NCBI GenBank assembly: GCA_030688365.1
Contig: JAUYIE010000009.1
Span: 1 to 30,305 of the forward strand
DNA from: a bacterium
GTDB taxonomy: Bacteria; Patescibacteria; ABY1; JACQRZ01
Length of the DNA stretch: 30,305 bases
Reading direction: 5' to 3'
The notes beneath the pieces were generated by a model that did no database searches, was not told where the DNA came from, and was given only the letters and a program-made list of their open reading frames with translations. Below, one piece after another: positions 14,980-22,490 of the stretch (position 1 is the first letter of the stretch; the number at the start of each line of letters is the position of its first letter). The translations under genes and the position numbers were made by a program.

Positions 14980-16002
14980 ATGCCTATCCGCGTTGCGATC
15001 AATGGTTTTGGCCGTATCGGCCGTACGACGTTTAAAGCGGGATACGACAACCTCGATATTGAGTTTGTCGCACTCAATGATTTGACTGATACCGAGACGC
15101 TCGCGCATTTGTTGCGATACGACACGGTGTTTGGTCCATTCTTGGATCATGAAGTGTCCAGCACGCCGACATCGCTCTTGGTTGATGGGAAAGAAATCAA
15201 AGTATTAGCAGAAAAAGAACCGGGCAAACTTCCATGGAAAGATCTCAACATTGACGTCGTGTTGGAATGCACGGGGCGTTTTACCGAGGCGGAAGCGGCA
15301 AAAGCGCATCTTACTGCAGGCGCAAAGCGTGTCATTGTCTCCGCACCGGTCAAGGGTGAGGGTGCTCCCACCTATGTTTTTGGGGTGAACACGGGCAAAT
15401 ATGCAAAGGAACCGCTGATCAATAACGCATCGTGTACGACAAACTGTATTTCTCCTGTCGCGACCGTAATACAGGAAAAGATTGGGATTTTAAAAGCAAT
15501 GATGACGACCGTACATGCGGTGACCGCGGAACAAAATGTTGTTGATGCTCCACCTCCTGGCATGAAAAAAGGGGATTTGCGTCGCGCGCGTATTGCGTAT
15601 CAAAATATGATCCCGACGACCACCGGAGCGGCAATTGCAACAACACAGGTCATACCCGAACTCAAAGGAAAGTTTGACGGTATGGCTATTCGTGTGCCGA
15701 TCATGGATGTTTCACTTGCTGATTTTGTATTTTTACTCAAACGGGCGACTACTGTTGAAGAAATAAACAATCTTTTTATCTCTGCCTCAAAAGAACCACG
15801 TTTCCAAGGAATCTTGGGTGTAACTGATGAACCTCTCGTGTCGTCCGATTTTATCGGAAGTACGTATTCCTGTGTAGTTGATCTGTCTATGACAAAAGTG
15901 CTGGATGGTGACTTTGCAAAGGTTGTCGCATGGTATGACAATGAATGGGGATATTCTACCCGCCTTGCCGAGATGGCGGTGTTGGTGGGAAAGACGATAT
16001 AA
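14980..16002 (+). CDS. gap: Glyceraldehyde-3-phosphate dehydrogenase, type I
   Basis: GAPDH oxidises glyceraldehyde-3-phosphate with NAD+ and phosphate to 1,3-bisphosphoglycerate. The 340-residue product has the Rossmann start VAINGFGRIGR, the NAD-type acidic region VALNDLTD (residues about 30-37), catalytic Cys152 in NASCTTNC, His179 in MMTTVHA, and GYSTRLAEM near the end. The loop after His179 carries a roughly 5-residue insertion (DAPPPGMKKGDLRRAR where many enzymes have DxPHKDLRRAR). The next glycolytic genes start about 1.1 kb downstream, so gap has a separate promoter and is not fused to the pgk operon. Confidence 0.96.
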   Translation: MPIRVAINGFGRIGRTTFKAGYDNLDIEFVALNDLTDTETLAHLLRYDTVFGPFLDHEVSSTPTSLLVDGKEIKVLAEKEPGKLPWKDLNIDVVLECTGRFTEAEAAKAHLTAGAKRVIVSAPVKGEGAPTYVFGVNTGKYAKEPLINNASCTTNCISPVATVIQEKIGILKAMMTTVHAVTAEQNVVDAPPPGMKKGDLRRARIAYQNMIPTTTGAAIATTQVIPELKGKFDGMAIRVPIMDVSLADFVFLLKRATTVEEINNLFISASKEPRFQGILGVTDEPLVSSDFIGSTYSCVVDLSMTKVLDGDFAKVVAWYDNEWGYSTRLAEMAVLVGKTI

Positions 16003-16020
16003 AAAATAATTGTTTTTCCC

Positions 16021-16560
16021 ATGCCAAAAAAAGTTTTATCAAAACAACCAGAAGCACCTATCACTGAAGCGGAAGTCGCGGTGCTTTCATCTATTCTTGA
16101 TAAGGCAACCACTTTTTCTCAAAACCTTGATTCGCAAGCGAATGTCATTATTGGTTTGAGTCTCGCGGTGTTTGTATTTGCGACATCATCGTTTGCAGGA
16201 GGACACAGTCAAGCGTATGCAATGATATTGGCTTTTTTTTCGGGAAGCTCTGCATTGTTTGGTCTGCTTGCGATGCATCCGCCGACCTTTATGCGTCGAC
16301 ACAAGAGCGAACCGCAAAGTTTGTTGTTTATCAAAGAAATAGGATTACACAAAAATACTTCCGCCTACGCTCAAGAGTTAGACAATATGATTTCTTCTCG
16401 TCGCACAACAATTGATCAATATGCCTGCGAGATTTATAATCTCTCTACGCGATATTATGAGCCAAAAAATGCATTGTTTAAAATGGCGAAAAACATGTTT
16501 TTGATAGGCATTGCCGTGAGCTTTCTTACTTTTGTGTTGACGACTCTCTTTGGAATCTAA
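16021..16560 (+). CDS. Membrane protein resembling Pycsar-type (DUF5706) effectors
   Basis: The 179-residue product has an N-terminal helix, LDSQANVIIGLSLAVFVFAT (about 36-55) leading into transmembrane helix 1, a second helix (about 68-86), a long soluble helical region with LLFIKEIG and IYNLSTRYYEPKNALFKMAK, and a C-terminal transmembrane helix (about 155-177). The order D-S-x-A-N before the first helix, a loop with LLF, a YxL...KxxLxxxAxNxFLIG run and a final helix is what I recall for Pycsar effector membrane domains (PF18967). Those act in cyclic-nucleotide phage defence by disrupting the membrane. No nucleotide cyclase gene is present nearby, so either the sensor is elsewhere or this is a housekeeping homologue. 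It follows gap by 18 nt. Confidence 0.7.
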   Translation: MPKKVLSKQPEAPITEAEVAVLSSILDKATTFSQNLDSQANVIIGLSLAVFVFATSSFAGGHSQAYAMILAFFSGSSALFGLLAMHPPTFMRRHKSEPQSLLFIKEIGLHKNTSAYAQELDNMISSRRTTIDQYACEIYNLSTRYYEPKNALFKMAKNMFLIGIAVSFLTFVLTTLFGI

Positions 16561-16650
16561 TAGTCATGATAGCTGATAAAAGTTGACGAAAGACCAATAT
16601 GGTGTTTTATTGTATTCATAATTTATTTTTTGTTACCCGGGGAGGTAGTC

Positions 16651-16998
16651 ATGGTAATAATCGTTGAAGATCCAAAAGTCGGATCAGTCAAAGAAAGAAT
16701 AGTTGAGAAGTTAGATCCTATTCATATTGAGTGGTCCCAGTCCCAGTCTATTGGTGACGATAAAGAATTACTCGCATTTATATTGGAGACAGCAGAGCAC
16801 TCCTGTATACTTGGAGCGGTTCTTTACACGATGCATGGGAGCTATGAAATTGAAAGATCGGTAATCAATTATCTTGTAGGGGTTGAGTATGCTTGTTTAT
16901 CTGATCCAAAAATTACAATCATTGACGACAGAACATTTCACTACGAATGTCAGATGAAGGGATCTACGTATCGCTGTGAGTTCCCTTTAGATATATAA
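16651..16998 (+). CDS. Small orphan protein of unknown function (115 aa)
   Basis: I do not recognise this protein. The ATG at 16651 is preceded by GGGGAGGTAGTC, a near-perfect Shine-Dalgarno with 5 nt spacing, so this start is preferred over an in-frame TTG at 16630. The product starts MVIIVEDPKVGSVKERIVEK, is acidic, soluble and mixed alpha/beta in pattern, with three Cys residues in the C-terminal two-thirds. It is a monocistronic unit with a terminator at 17014-17055. A TTGACG at 16583-16588 may be its -35, but no good -10 follows at the right distance. Like the genes at 7052 and 9060, it is a short isolated gene with a strong ribosome binding site amid genes lacking one. Confidence 0.72.
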   Translation: MVIIVEDPKVGSVKERIVEKLDPIHIEWSQSQSIGDDKELLAFILETAEHSCILGAVLYTMHGSYEIERSVINYLVGVEYACLSDPKITIIDDRTFHYECQMKGSTYRCEFPLDI

Positions 16999-17013
16999 AT
17001 TATCCCACTGTCT

Positions 17014-17055
17014 AAAAGTCTTGCCTGTAATTCAACAGAAATGTAAGACTTTTTT
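17014..17055 (+). terminator. Intrinsic terminator upstream of pgk
   Basis: AAAAGTCTT (17014-17022) pairs with AAGACTTTT (17045-17053). The inner loop is shortened by CTGT (17025-17028) pairing with ACAG (17035-17038). A T-run follows to 17055. It closes the 16651 gene. Confidence 0.78.
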
Positions 17056-17071
17056 ATTACCTTTCTTTTTG

Positions 17072-17080
17072 TGGTATAAT
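17072..17080 (+). promoter_or_regulatory. Extended -10 promoter of the pgk operon (leaderless)
   Basis: TGGTATAAT: TATAAT at 17075-17080, TG at 17072-17073. The pgk ATG (17087) lies 6 nt downstream, so the predicted start is at the start codon. It is the only promoter-like element right before the long downstream gene run. Confidence 0.7.
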
Positions 17081-17086
17081 GTTGCT

Positions 17087-18289
17087 ATGAAACTACGAAA
17101 ACTCACTGCTAATCTGGTAAAAAATAAACGGGTCATATTCCGCGTGGGGTATGATGTGCCACTTTCCAAAAAAGGAAAGAATTTTGTTGTCGCTGATGAT
17201 AGTCGTATCAAAGCATCGCTGGAAACATTGAAGTTTTTACAAAAAAATAATGCAAAGATTATCATTTTGACATGGCTCAAGCGTCCTGATGGTACAGTGG
17301 TGGAAGATCTACGTTTGGATCCAGTAGCCAAACATTTGGCACAACTCATTAAACACTCTGTCTACAAACTTGATGATTGTGTAGGGAAGGAAGTAGAAGG
17401 TTTTGTCAACGAAATGGAAGGGGGAGATATTATAGTACTTGAAAACGTGCGTTTCCACAAAGAAGAAGACAAAAATAGTACAACCTTTGCAAAACAATTG
17501 GCGCGCCTTGGTGATGTAGTAGTTTTTGATGCATTTAGTCACGCTCACCGCGATGTCGCATCTACGACGGGTATTTTGAAACTTCTGCCAGGGGTAGCTG
17601 GTTTTTCCATGACAAAAGAGGTCACAATTTTAAGTAAACTACTTGGTACAGTCAAGCATCCTTTTACCGTAGTATTCGGTGGCGCAAAAGTTTCAGATAA
17701 AATAGGTATACTAGAACGATTTTTACCTCGTGCGGATCATATTCTTATTGGTGGCGCTATGGCGCATGCTTTTTTGGATGCAAAAGAAATCGCTCTCGGA
17801 AAATCATTAAGGGAAAAATATGCAGATAAAGCACATCACACCACACGGTCAGTTGCTTTGCGTATTTTAAAAGATGCCACGGCGGGGCAGATCATTCTCC
17901 CTACTGATCTTATTGCGACAAATACATCAATGGGACGTTACCGTACTGTTGAGTTGACCAAAGATAAGATCAAATCTGATGAAATATTTGTTGACATTGG
18001 TCCATATACAACACGCGCATTTGGCAGAATCATAAAACAGAGTAAAACACTTTTTTGGAACGGTCCTATGGGCCTGTTTGAAAAAAAACCTTTTGATAAG
18101 GGTACCGCCGCGATCGCACGTGCAGTTGCACTGAATAAAGGAATGACAGTTTTGGGTGGCGGTGATACACAACGTGCAGTCAACACAGCAAAACTTGCAG
18201 AAAAATATACATATGTTTCAACAGGTGGGGGAGCATCGCTTGATTTCCTTGCGCATGGTACACTGCCTGTTATTGAATATTTGAAATAA
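17087..18289 (+). CDS. pgk: Phosphoglycerate kinase, divergent
   Basis: PGK makes ATP from 1,3-bisphosphoglycerate. The 400-residue product retains R40, R66 with P67, R122 in LENVRF, R155 in AHR, GGAKVSDKIG (K201), WNGPMGLFE, GGGDTQ and STGGGASLDFL, so both substrate and nucleotide sites are largely present. Several normally invariant N-domain residues differ: the RVDFNVP loop reads RVGYDVP (G21 for Asp, D23 for Asn) and SHLGRP reads TWLKRP (W63 for His). All contact 3-phosphoglycerate in known structures. The ATG at 17087 follows a TATAAT by 6 nt; the 22 codons upstream in frame precede the promoter and are excluded. eno follows after 5 nt. Confidence 0.95.
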   Translation: MKLRKLTANLVKNKRVIFRVGYDVPLSKKGKNFVVADDSRIKASLETLKFLQKNNAKIIILTWLKRPDGTVVEDLRLDPVAKHLAQLIKHSVYKLDDCVGKEVEGFVNEMEGGDIIVLENVRFHKEEDKNSTTFAKQLARLGDVVVFDAFSHAHRDVASTTGILKLLPGVAGFSMTKEVTILSKLLGTVKHPFTVVFGGAKVSDKIGILERFLPRADHILIGGAMAHAFLDAKEIALGKSLREKYADKAHHTTRSVALRILKDATAGQIILPTDLIATNTSMGRYRTVELTKDKIKSDEIFVDIGPYTTRAFGRIIKQSKTLFWNGPMGLFEKKPFDKGTAAIARAVALNKGMTVLGGGDTQRAVNTAKLAEKYTYVSTGGGASLDFLAHGTLPVIEYLK

Positions 18290-18294
18290 TCACT

Positions 18295-19596
18295 ATGCCA
18301 ACTATACAAACCGTACATGCACGAGAAATCCTTGATTCGCGAGGAAACCCCACTATTGAAGCAACAGTGGCTTTATCAAACGGCGTATCTGCACTTGCGT
18401 CCGTACCTTCCGGTGCCTCAACCGGTTCTCACGAAGCATTGGAACTGCGTGATGGTGATAAAAAGCGCTACAATGGCAAAGGTGTATTAAAGGCAATCAA
18501 AAATGTCGCCTTGATTGAAAAGAAATTGCGCGGAATGAATATTTTTAATCAGGAGGCAATTGACGCCACAATGATCTTTTTAGACAAGTCTCCAAATAAA
18601 AGTAAATTGGGTGCCAACGCGATCCTTTCCGTTTCTTTGGCGTGCGCACGAGCAGGTAGTATGGCAAAAAAAGAATCGCTCTACAAATATCTTCGTACAA
18701 TTTTTGGCCTGAAGAATGAATCATATACGCTACCTATATTGATGTGTAATGTTGTTAATGGCGGTAGACATGCAAGTAATACTATTTCCACCCAGGAATT
18801 CATGATCATTTCTCATGCGCGGACGATGGCAGAACGTGTCCGTATGTCTGCTGAAGTATTTTATGCATTAAAAAATGAATTGCATGACAGCCACCAAAAT
18901 ACTCAAGTAGGTGATGAAGGAGGATTTGCACCCGAGATTGAAGACCTATCAAAAGATTTAGTGGGAGGTGGAGAAGAAGATGAGGTTGCACTCATGCTTA
19001 TAGTGAAGGCAATCAAAAAAGCTGGCTATAAGCCAGGAAAAGATGTTTCTATCGGACTTGATGTAGCTGCATCAGAATTTTATGACCCAATGACCGGGTA
19101 TGATTTTGATTTTAAACAAAAAATCAAAGGTACACGTGTGCGTAGTTTTGAACAGGTCGTGGCAATGTATTGCCAGTGGATGAAAAAATATCCCATCATT
19201 TCTATTGAAGATCCTTTTGCAGAAGATAACTGGAGTCAATGGTCACTATTTAATAAAAAATATGGAAAAAGGGTTCAAATTGTTGGCGATGATCTCTTTG
19301 TAACAGACACAAAACGATTACAGCACGGCATTGACACTAATGCCGCCAATGCTATCCTGATTAAACTTAATCAGATTGGAACACTTTCAGAAACCATGGA
19401 TTGTATCAGAACAGCACAAGATGCGTCATACCATGTCATAGTATCACATCGATCCGGTGAGACATGTGATACATTCATCAGTGATCTGGCAGTGGCAGTC
19501 AATGCAGATTATATTAAAGCAGGCAGTTTATCTCGGTCGGAACGAGTAGAAAAATATAATCGTCTCATGCAGATTGAGAGAGAACTACGTCACTAA
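18295..19596 (+). CDS. eno: Enolase (phosphopyruvate hydratase)
   Basis: Enolase dehydrates 2-phosphoglycerate to phosphoenolpyruvate. The 433-residue product has REILDSRGNPTIEA, the mobile loop SGASTG (39-44), QVGDEGGFAP with proton donor E208, metal ligands D256, E305 (SIEDPFAEDNW) and D332 (GDDLFVT), catalytic K357 (IKLNQIGTLSE) and VSHRSGET (383-390). All expected catalytic residues are present and the length is normal. There is no ribosome binding site. It sits 5 nt after pgk and 3 nt before gpmI, consistent with tight cotranslation of the lower glycolytic enzymes. Confidence 0.97.
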   Translation: MPTIQTVHAREILDSRGNPTIEATVALSNGVSALASVPSGASTGSHEALELRDGDKKRYNGKGVLKAIKNVALIEKKLRGMNIFNQEAIDATMIFLDKSPNKSKLGANAILSVSLACARAGSMAKKESLYKYLRTIFGLKNESYTLPILMCNVVNGGRHASNTISTQEFMIISHARTMAERVRMSAEVFYALKNELHDSHQNTQVGDEGGFAPEIEDLSKDLVGGGEEDEVALMLIVKAIKKAGYKPGKDVSIGLDVAASEFYDPMTGYDFDFKQKIKGTRVRSFEQVVAMYCQWMKKYPIISIEDPFAEDNWSQWSLFNKKYGKRVQIVGDDLFVTDTKRLQHGIDTNAANAILIKLNQIGTLSETMDCIRTAQDASYHVIVSHRSGETCDTFISDLAVAVNADYIKAGSLSRSERVEKYNRLMQIERELRH

Positions 19597-19599
19597 TGT

Positions 19600-21204
19600 A
19601 TGCCTCATGAATCTCTGAAAGAATTATATCGGCCAGTTGTACTGTTGATCCTTGATGGTTTTGGTATTGACACGCCGTCACGTGCTAACGCTATCTCACA
19701 AGCAAACACGCCTGTTTTTGATAACCTTATTACCACGTATCCATCTCTTGTTCTTCAGGCATCAGGGGAGGCAACAGGGCTGCCTTGGAGTGAAGCAGGT
19801 AATTCTGAAGTTGGGCATACAAACATAGGTGCCGGACGTATAGTCTATCAGGAGTTGACACGGATTTCCAACGACATTGTGCATGGCCGATTTGCAAAAA
19901 ATCCAGCCATCAGTGAGGCAATGGAAGCAGTAAACAAAAACAACAGTGCTCTACATTTGGTAGGTATGACCAGTTCAGGTGGCATGCACAGCCACATTGA
20001 TCATTTATTTGCATTATTGGAAAGTGCCAAGGAACATAATGTAAAAAAAGTTTATATTCACGCTATACTTGATGGTCGAGATACCCCTAGAGCAAGTGGT
20101 ATTGATTTTGTTAAAAAAATAATTGCAAAAACTGAATATCTTGGAGTGGGAACCATTGCATCATTATCAGGTAGATTTTATTCCATGGATCGTGATAATC
20201 ATTGGGATCGAACAGAAAAAGGATATCGAGCTATTATAGAAGGCATTTCTGAGAACAAAGACACCGACGTCCTTCATGCGGTACAAGCATCCTATAATCG
20301 AAAGGTATATGATGAGGAATTTGAACCAACAGTAATCACAACAGAGTCTGGGGATGCGCTTGGTATGGTATCTGACAATGATGTTATCATAATGTTCAAT
20401 TTTCGTGTGGATCGTATGAGACAAATTTCGCATGCAATCGCGGATCCCAATTTTTCACGTTTTGATCCAACAAAGAGAGACAATCTTTTTATTGTCACCA
20501 TGACTCAATATGATGAAACATTACCAGTACATACCGCATATTTGAGCCAACGGTTGGAACAATGTTTGCCACAAGTCTTAAGTGACAATGGATTGACACA
20601 ACTTCATATCGCAGAAACTGAAAAATATGCTCATGTCACATATTTTTTAAATGGGGGCACGGAACAACCAGTTCAAGGAGAGGAACGGCTTTTGATAGCA
20701 TCACCGCGTGTTACCTCATATGCGGAAAAACCGGAAATGAGTAGTCGTGCTATTACTGATGCGGTTACCCATGCAATCAAGGCGGGTGACCACGACTGTA
20801 TTATTGTGAATTTGGCCAATGCTGATATGGTGGGACATACGGGTAATTTTGAAAAAACAAAGGAAGCAATTGAGATCATTGATGGGTATATTGGTGCAAT
20901 CGTAGAAACAGTGCTTTCTCGCAAAGGTGCTATGCTGATTACAGCCGACCATGGCAATGCAGAACATTTGTTTGATCTACAGACCGGCGAGGTGGATAAA
21001 GTGCATACAAACAACCCCGTCCCGTGTGTTATCATTGCACAGGAGTTGGAAGGAGTGAATCGCGGAACCATTGACATAGCCGGTACTGATTTAAGCATTT
21101 TGGAACCAAGCGGACTATTATCAGATGTTGCACCAACTGTTTTAAGATTATTGGGCATATCGCCACCTCCTGCAATGTCAGGCCATAACCTTTTGGAATT
21201 ATAA
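19600..21204 (+). CDS. gpmI: 2,3-bisphosphoglycerate-independent phosphoglycerate mutase
   Basis: This alkaline-phosphatase-fold, metal-dependent enzyme interconverts 3- and 2-phosphoglycerate. The 534-residue product has metal ligand D19 in LLILDGFGI and the phosphoserine nucleophile S69 in EAGNSEVGHTNIGAGR. It also shows SSGGMHSHIDHLFAL, LDGRDTPRASG, NFRVDRMRQ and ITADHGNAEHLFD near the C-terminus. It is slightly longer than the usual roughly 510 residues. It completes a gap, pgk, gpmI, eno set; no pyruvate kinase is in the window. The stop TAA at 21202-21204 is embedded in a TATAAT that may drive proS. Confidence 0.96.
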   Translation: MPHESLKELYRPVVLLILDGFGIDTPSRANAISQANTPVFDNLITTYPSLVLQASGEATGLPWSEAGNSEVGHTNIGAGRIVYQELTRISNDIVHGRFAKNPAISEAMEAVNKNNSALHLVGMTSSGGMHSHIDHLFALLESAKEHNVKKVYIHAILDGRDTPRASGIDFVKKIIAKTEYLGVGTIASLSGRFYSMDRDNHWDRTEKGYRAIIEGISENKDTDVLHAVQASYNRKVYDEEFEPTVITTESGDALGMVSDNDVIIMFNFRVDRMRQISHAIADPNFSRFDPTKRDNLFIVTMTQYDETLPVHTAYLSQRLEQCLPQVLSDNGLTQLHIAETEKYAHVTYFLNGGTEQPVQGEERLLIASPRVTSYAEKPEMSSRAITDAVTHAIKAGDHDCIIVNLANADMVGHTGNFEKTKEAIEIIDGYIGAIVETVLSRKGAMLITADHGNAEHLFDLQTGEVDKVHTNNPVPCVIIAQELEGVNRGTIDIAGTDLSILEPSGLLSDVAPTVLRLLGISPPPAMSGHNLLEL

Positions 21205-21205
21205 T
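21200..21205 (+). promoter_or_regulatory. Candidate -10 box directly upstream of proS
   Basis: TATAAT overlapping the gpmI stop codon, 7 nt before the proS ATG; no -35. Same geometry as at nusG and pgk, but chance in AT-rich sequence is possible. Confidence 0.35.
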
Positions 21206-21212
21206 TACCTCT

Positions 21213-22490
21213 ATGAAGCAATCACATTTATTTACGAAAACGCAGAAATTCGCCCCAAAAGATGAGATTACTAAAAATGCTCAACTTTTGAGCCGTGCCG
21301 GATATATTCACAAAGAGATGGCGGGGGTATATTCATATTTACCGTTAGGTTTACGGGTTTTAAAGAAAATTGAAGATATTGTACGGCATGAAATGGATAA
21401 TATTGGAGGGCAAGAAATACGTATGGCAACATTGCATCCATCCGAGCCATGGAAAAAGACTGGCGCGTGGAATAATGTAGATGTCGTCTTTAAAATAAAC
21501 AGTAGAACTGAAAAGGAATATACTGTGGGACAAAGTGAAGAAGAAATTGTCACGCCAATCGCCGGTGAATATGCAAAGTCATACAAAGATTTACCAGTCA
21601 TGATTTATCAGATCGGCCAAAAATATCGTGATGAACTTCGTGCAAAATCCGGCATCATGCGCGGTCGAGAATTTGGTATGAAAGACATGTATTCGTTTCA
21701 TTCCACGCAAGAAGATTTTGATAATTTTTATGAAGTAGCAAAGGATGCATATCTTCGCATATACACTCAATGCGGGCTGGAAGCAAAAGCGACAGAAGCA
21801 GCGGGTGGTAGTTTTAGTGAAAAAATTTCGTATGAATTTATGGTCATTACTGATGCGGGAGAAGATGATATTTTTTACTGCACTTCTTGTTCCTATTGCG
21901 TCAATGTAGAAATTTCAAAACAAAATGAAGCTGACACGTGCACTCGTTGTAATAAAGGCACACTCAAACGCGCCAAAGCGTCTGAAGTTGGAAATATTTT
22001 TGATCTTGGAACAAAATATGCAAAAGCCCTATCGTTTCAATTTAAAGATACAGAAGGAAAGAATCAATATCCCATCATGGGTTGTTTTGGGATCGGTACT
22101 ACGCGACTCATGGGTGTAATCGTTGAAGCCCTGTCTGATGACAAGGGTATAGTATGGCCGGCATCTGTCGCACCCTTTGATCTCCATTTGGTAGCTATTA
22201 GCGGAAAGGATAAGGAAAAACAAGCGTTGGTATCTGCAAAAGCGGATGAACTGTACACTGCTTTACACAAGGCAGGTGTTGAGGTACTCTATGATGACCG
22301 TATTGATCTCTCTACCGGCGTTCGGTTGGCTGAAAGCGATCTTTTGGGTATACCGTATAGATTGGTTGTGAGTGAGAAAACATTAGAGAAAGGTGCGTTT
22401 GAACTGACTACTCGTGCAACTAAAGATACTGAATATGTTTCGACTGTTCAACTCATTGTTGGGAAAATTTTCAAAGGATCTAGGTATTGA
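21213..22490 (+). CDS. proS: Prolyl-tRNA synthetase, short form without the editing insertion
   Basis: This class II synthetase charges tRNA-Pro. The 425-residue product shows the opening SRAGYIHKEMAGVYSYLPLG, motif 2 YRDELRAKSGIMRGREFGMK then DMYSFH, and motif 3 GCFGIGTTRLMG. The C-terminal anticodon-binding domain spans about 310-425, with LYDDRIDLSTGVRLAESDLL. Between motifs 2 and 3 the roughly 180-residue INS editing domain of typical bacterial ProRS is missing; in its place is a short segment with CTSCSYC and CTRC (about 230-255), a likely zinc ribbon. Mischarged Ala-tRNA-Pro would need a separate trans-editing factor, if one exists. Its last 56 nt overlap the mreB start in another frame. 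Confidence 0.95.
   Translation: MKQSHLFTKTQKFAPKDEITKNAQLLSRAGYIHKEMAGVYSYLPLGLRVLKKIEDIVRHEMDNIGGQEIRMATLHPSEPWKKTGAWNNVDVVFKINSRTEKEYTVGQSEEEIVTPIAGEYAKSYKDLPVMIYQIGQKYRDELRAKSGIMRGREFGMKDMYSFHSTQEDFDNFYEVAKDAYLRIYTQCGLEAKATEAAGGSFSEKISYEFMVITDAGEDDIFYCTSCSYCVNVEISKQNEADTCTRCNKGTLKRAKASEVGNIFDLGTKYAKALSFQFKDTEGKNQYPIMGCFGIGTTRLMGVIVEALSDDKGIVWPASVAPFDLHLVAISGKDKEKQALVSAKADELYTALHKAGVEVLYDDRIDLSTGVRLAESDLLGIPYRLVVSEKTLEKGAFELTTRATKDTEYVSTVQLIVGKIFKGSRY

Noticed and set aside
15600..16112. 170-residue ORF antisense to gap and the following gene
   Set aside because: Overlaps the conserved C-terminus of gap; no signals of its own.
20673..21221. 182-residue ORF antisense to gpmI
   Set aside because: Frame is open only because of codon use of gpmI, whose catalytic motifs cover the region.
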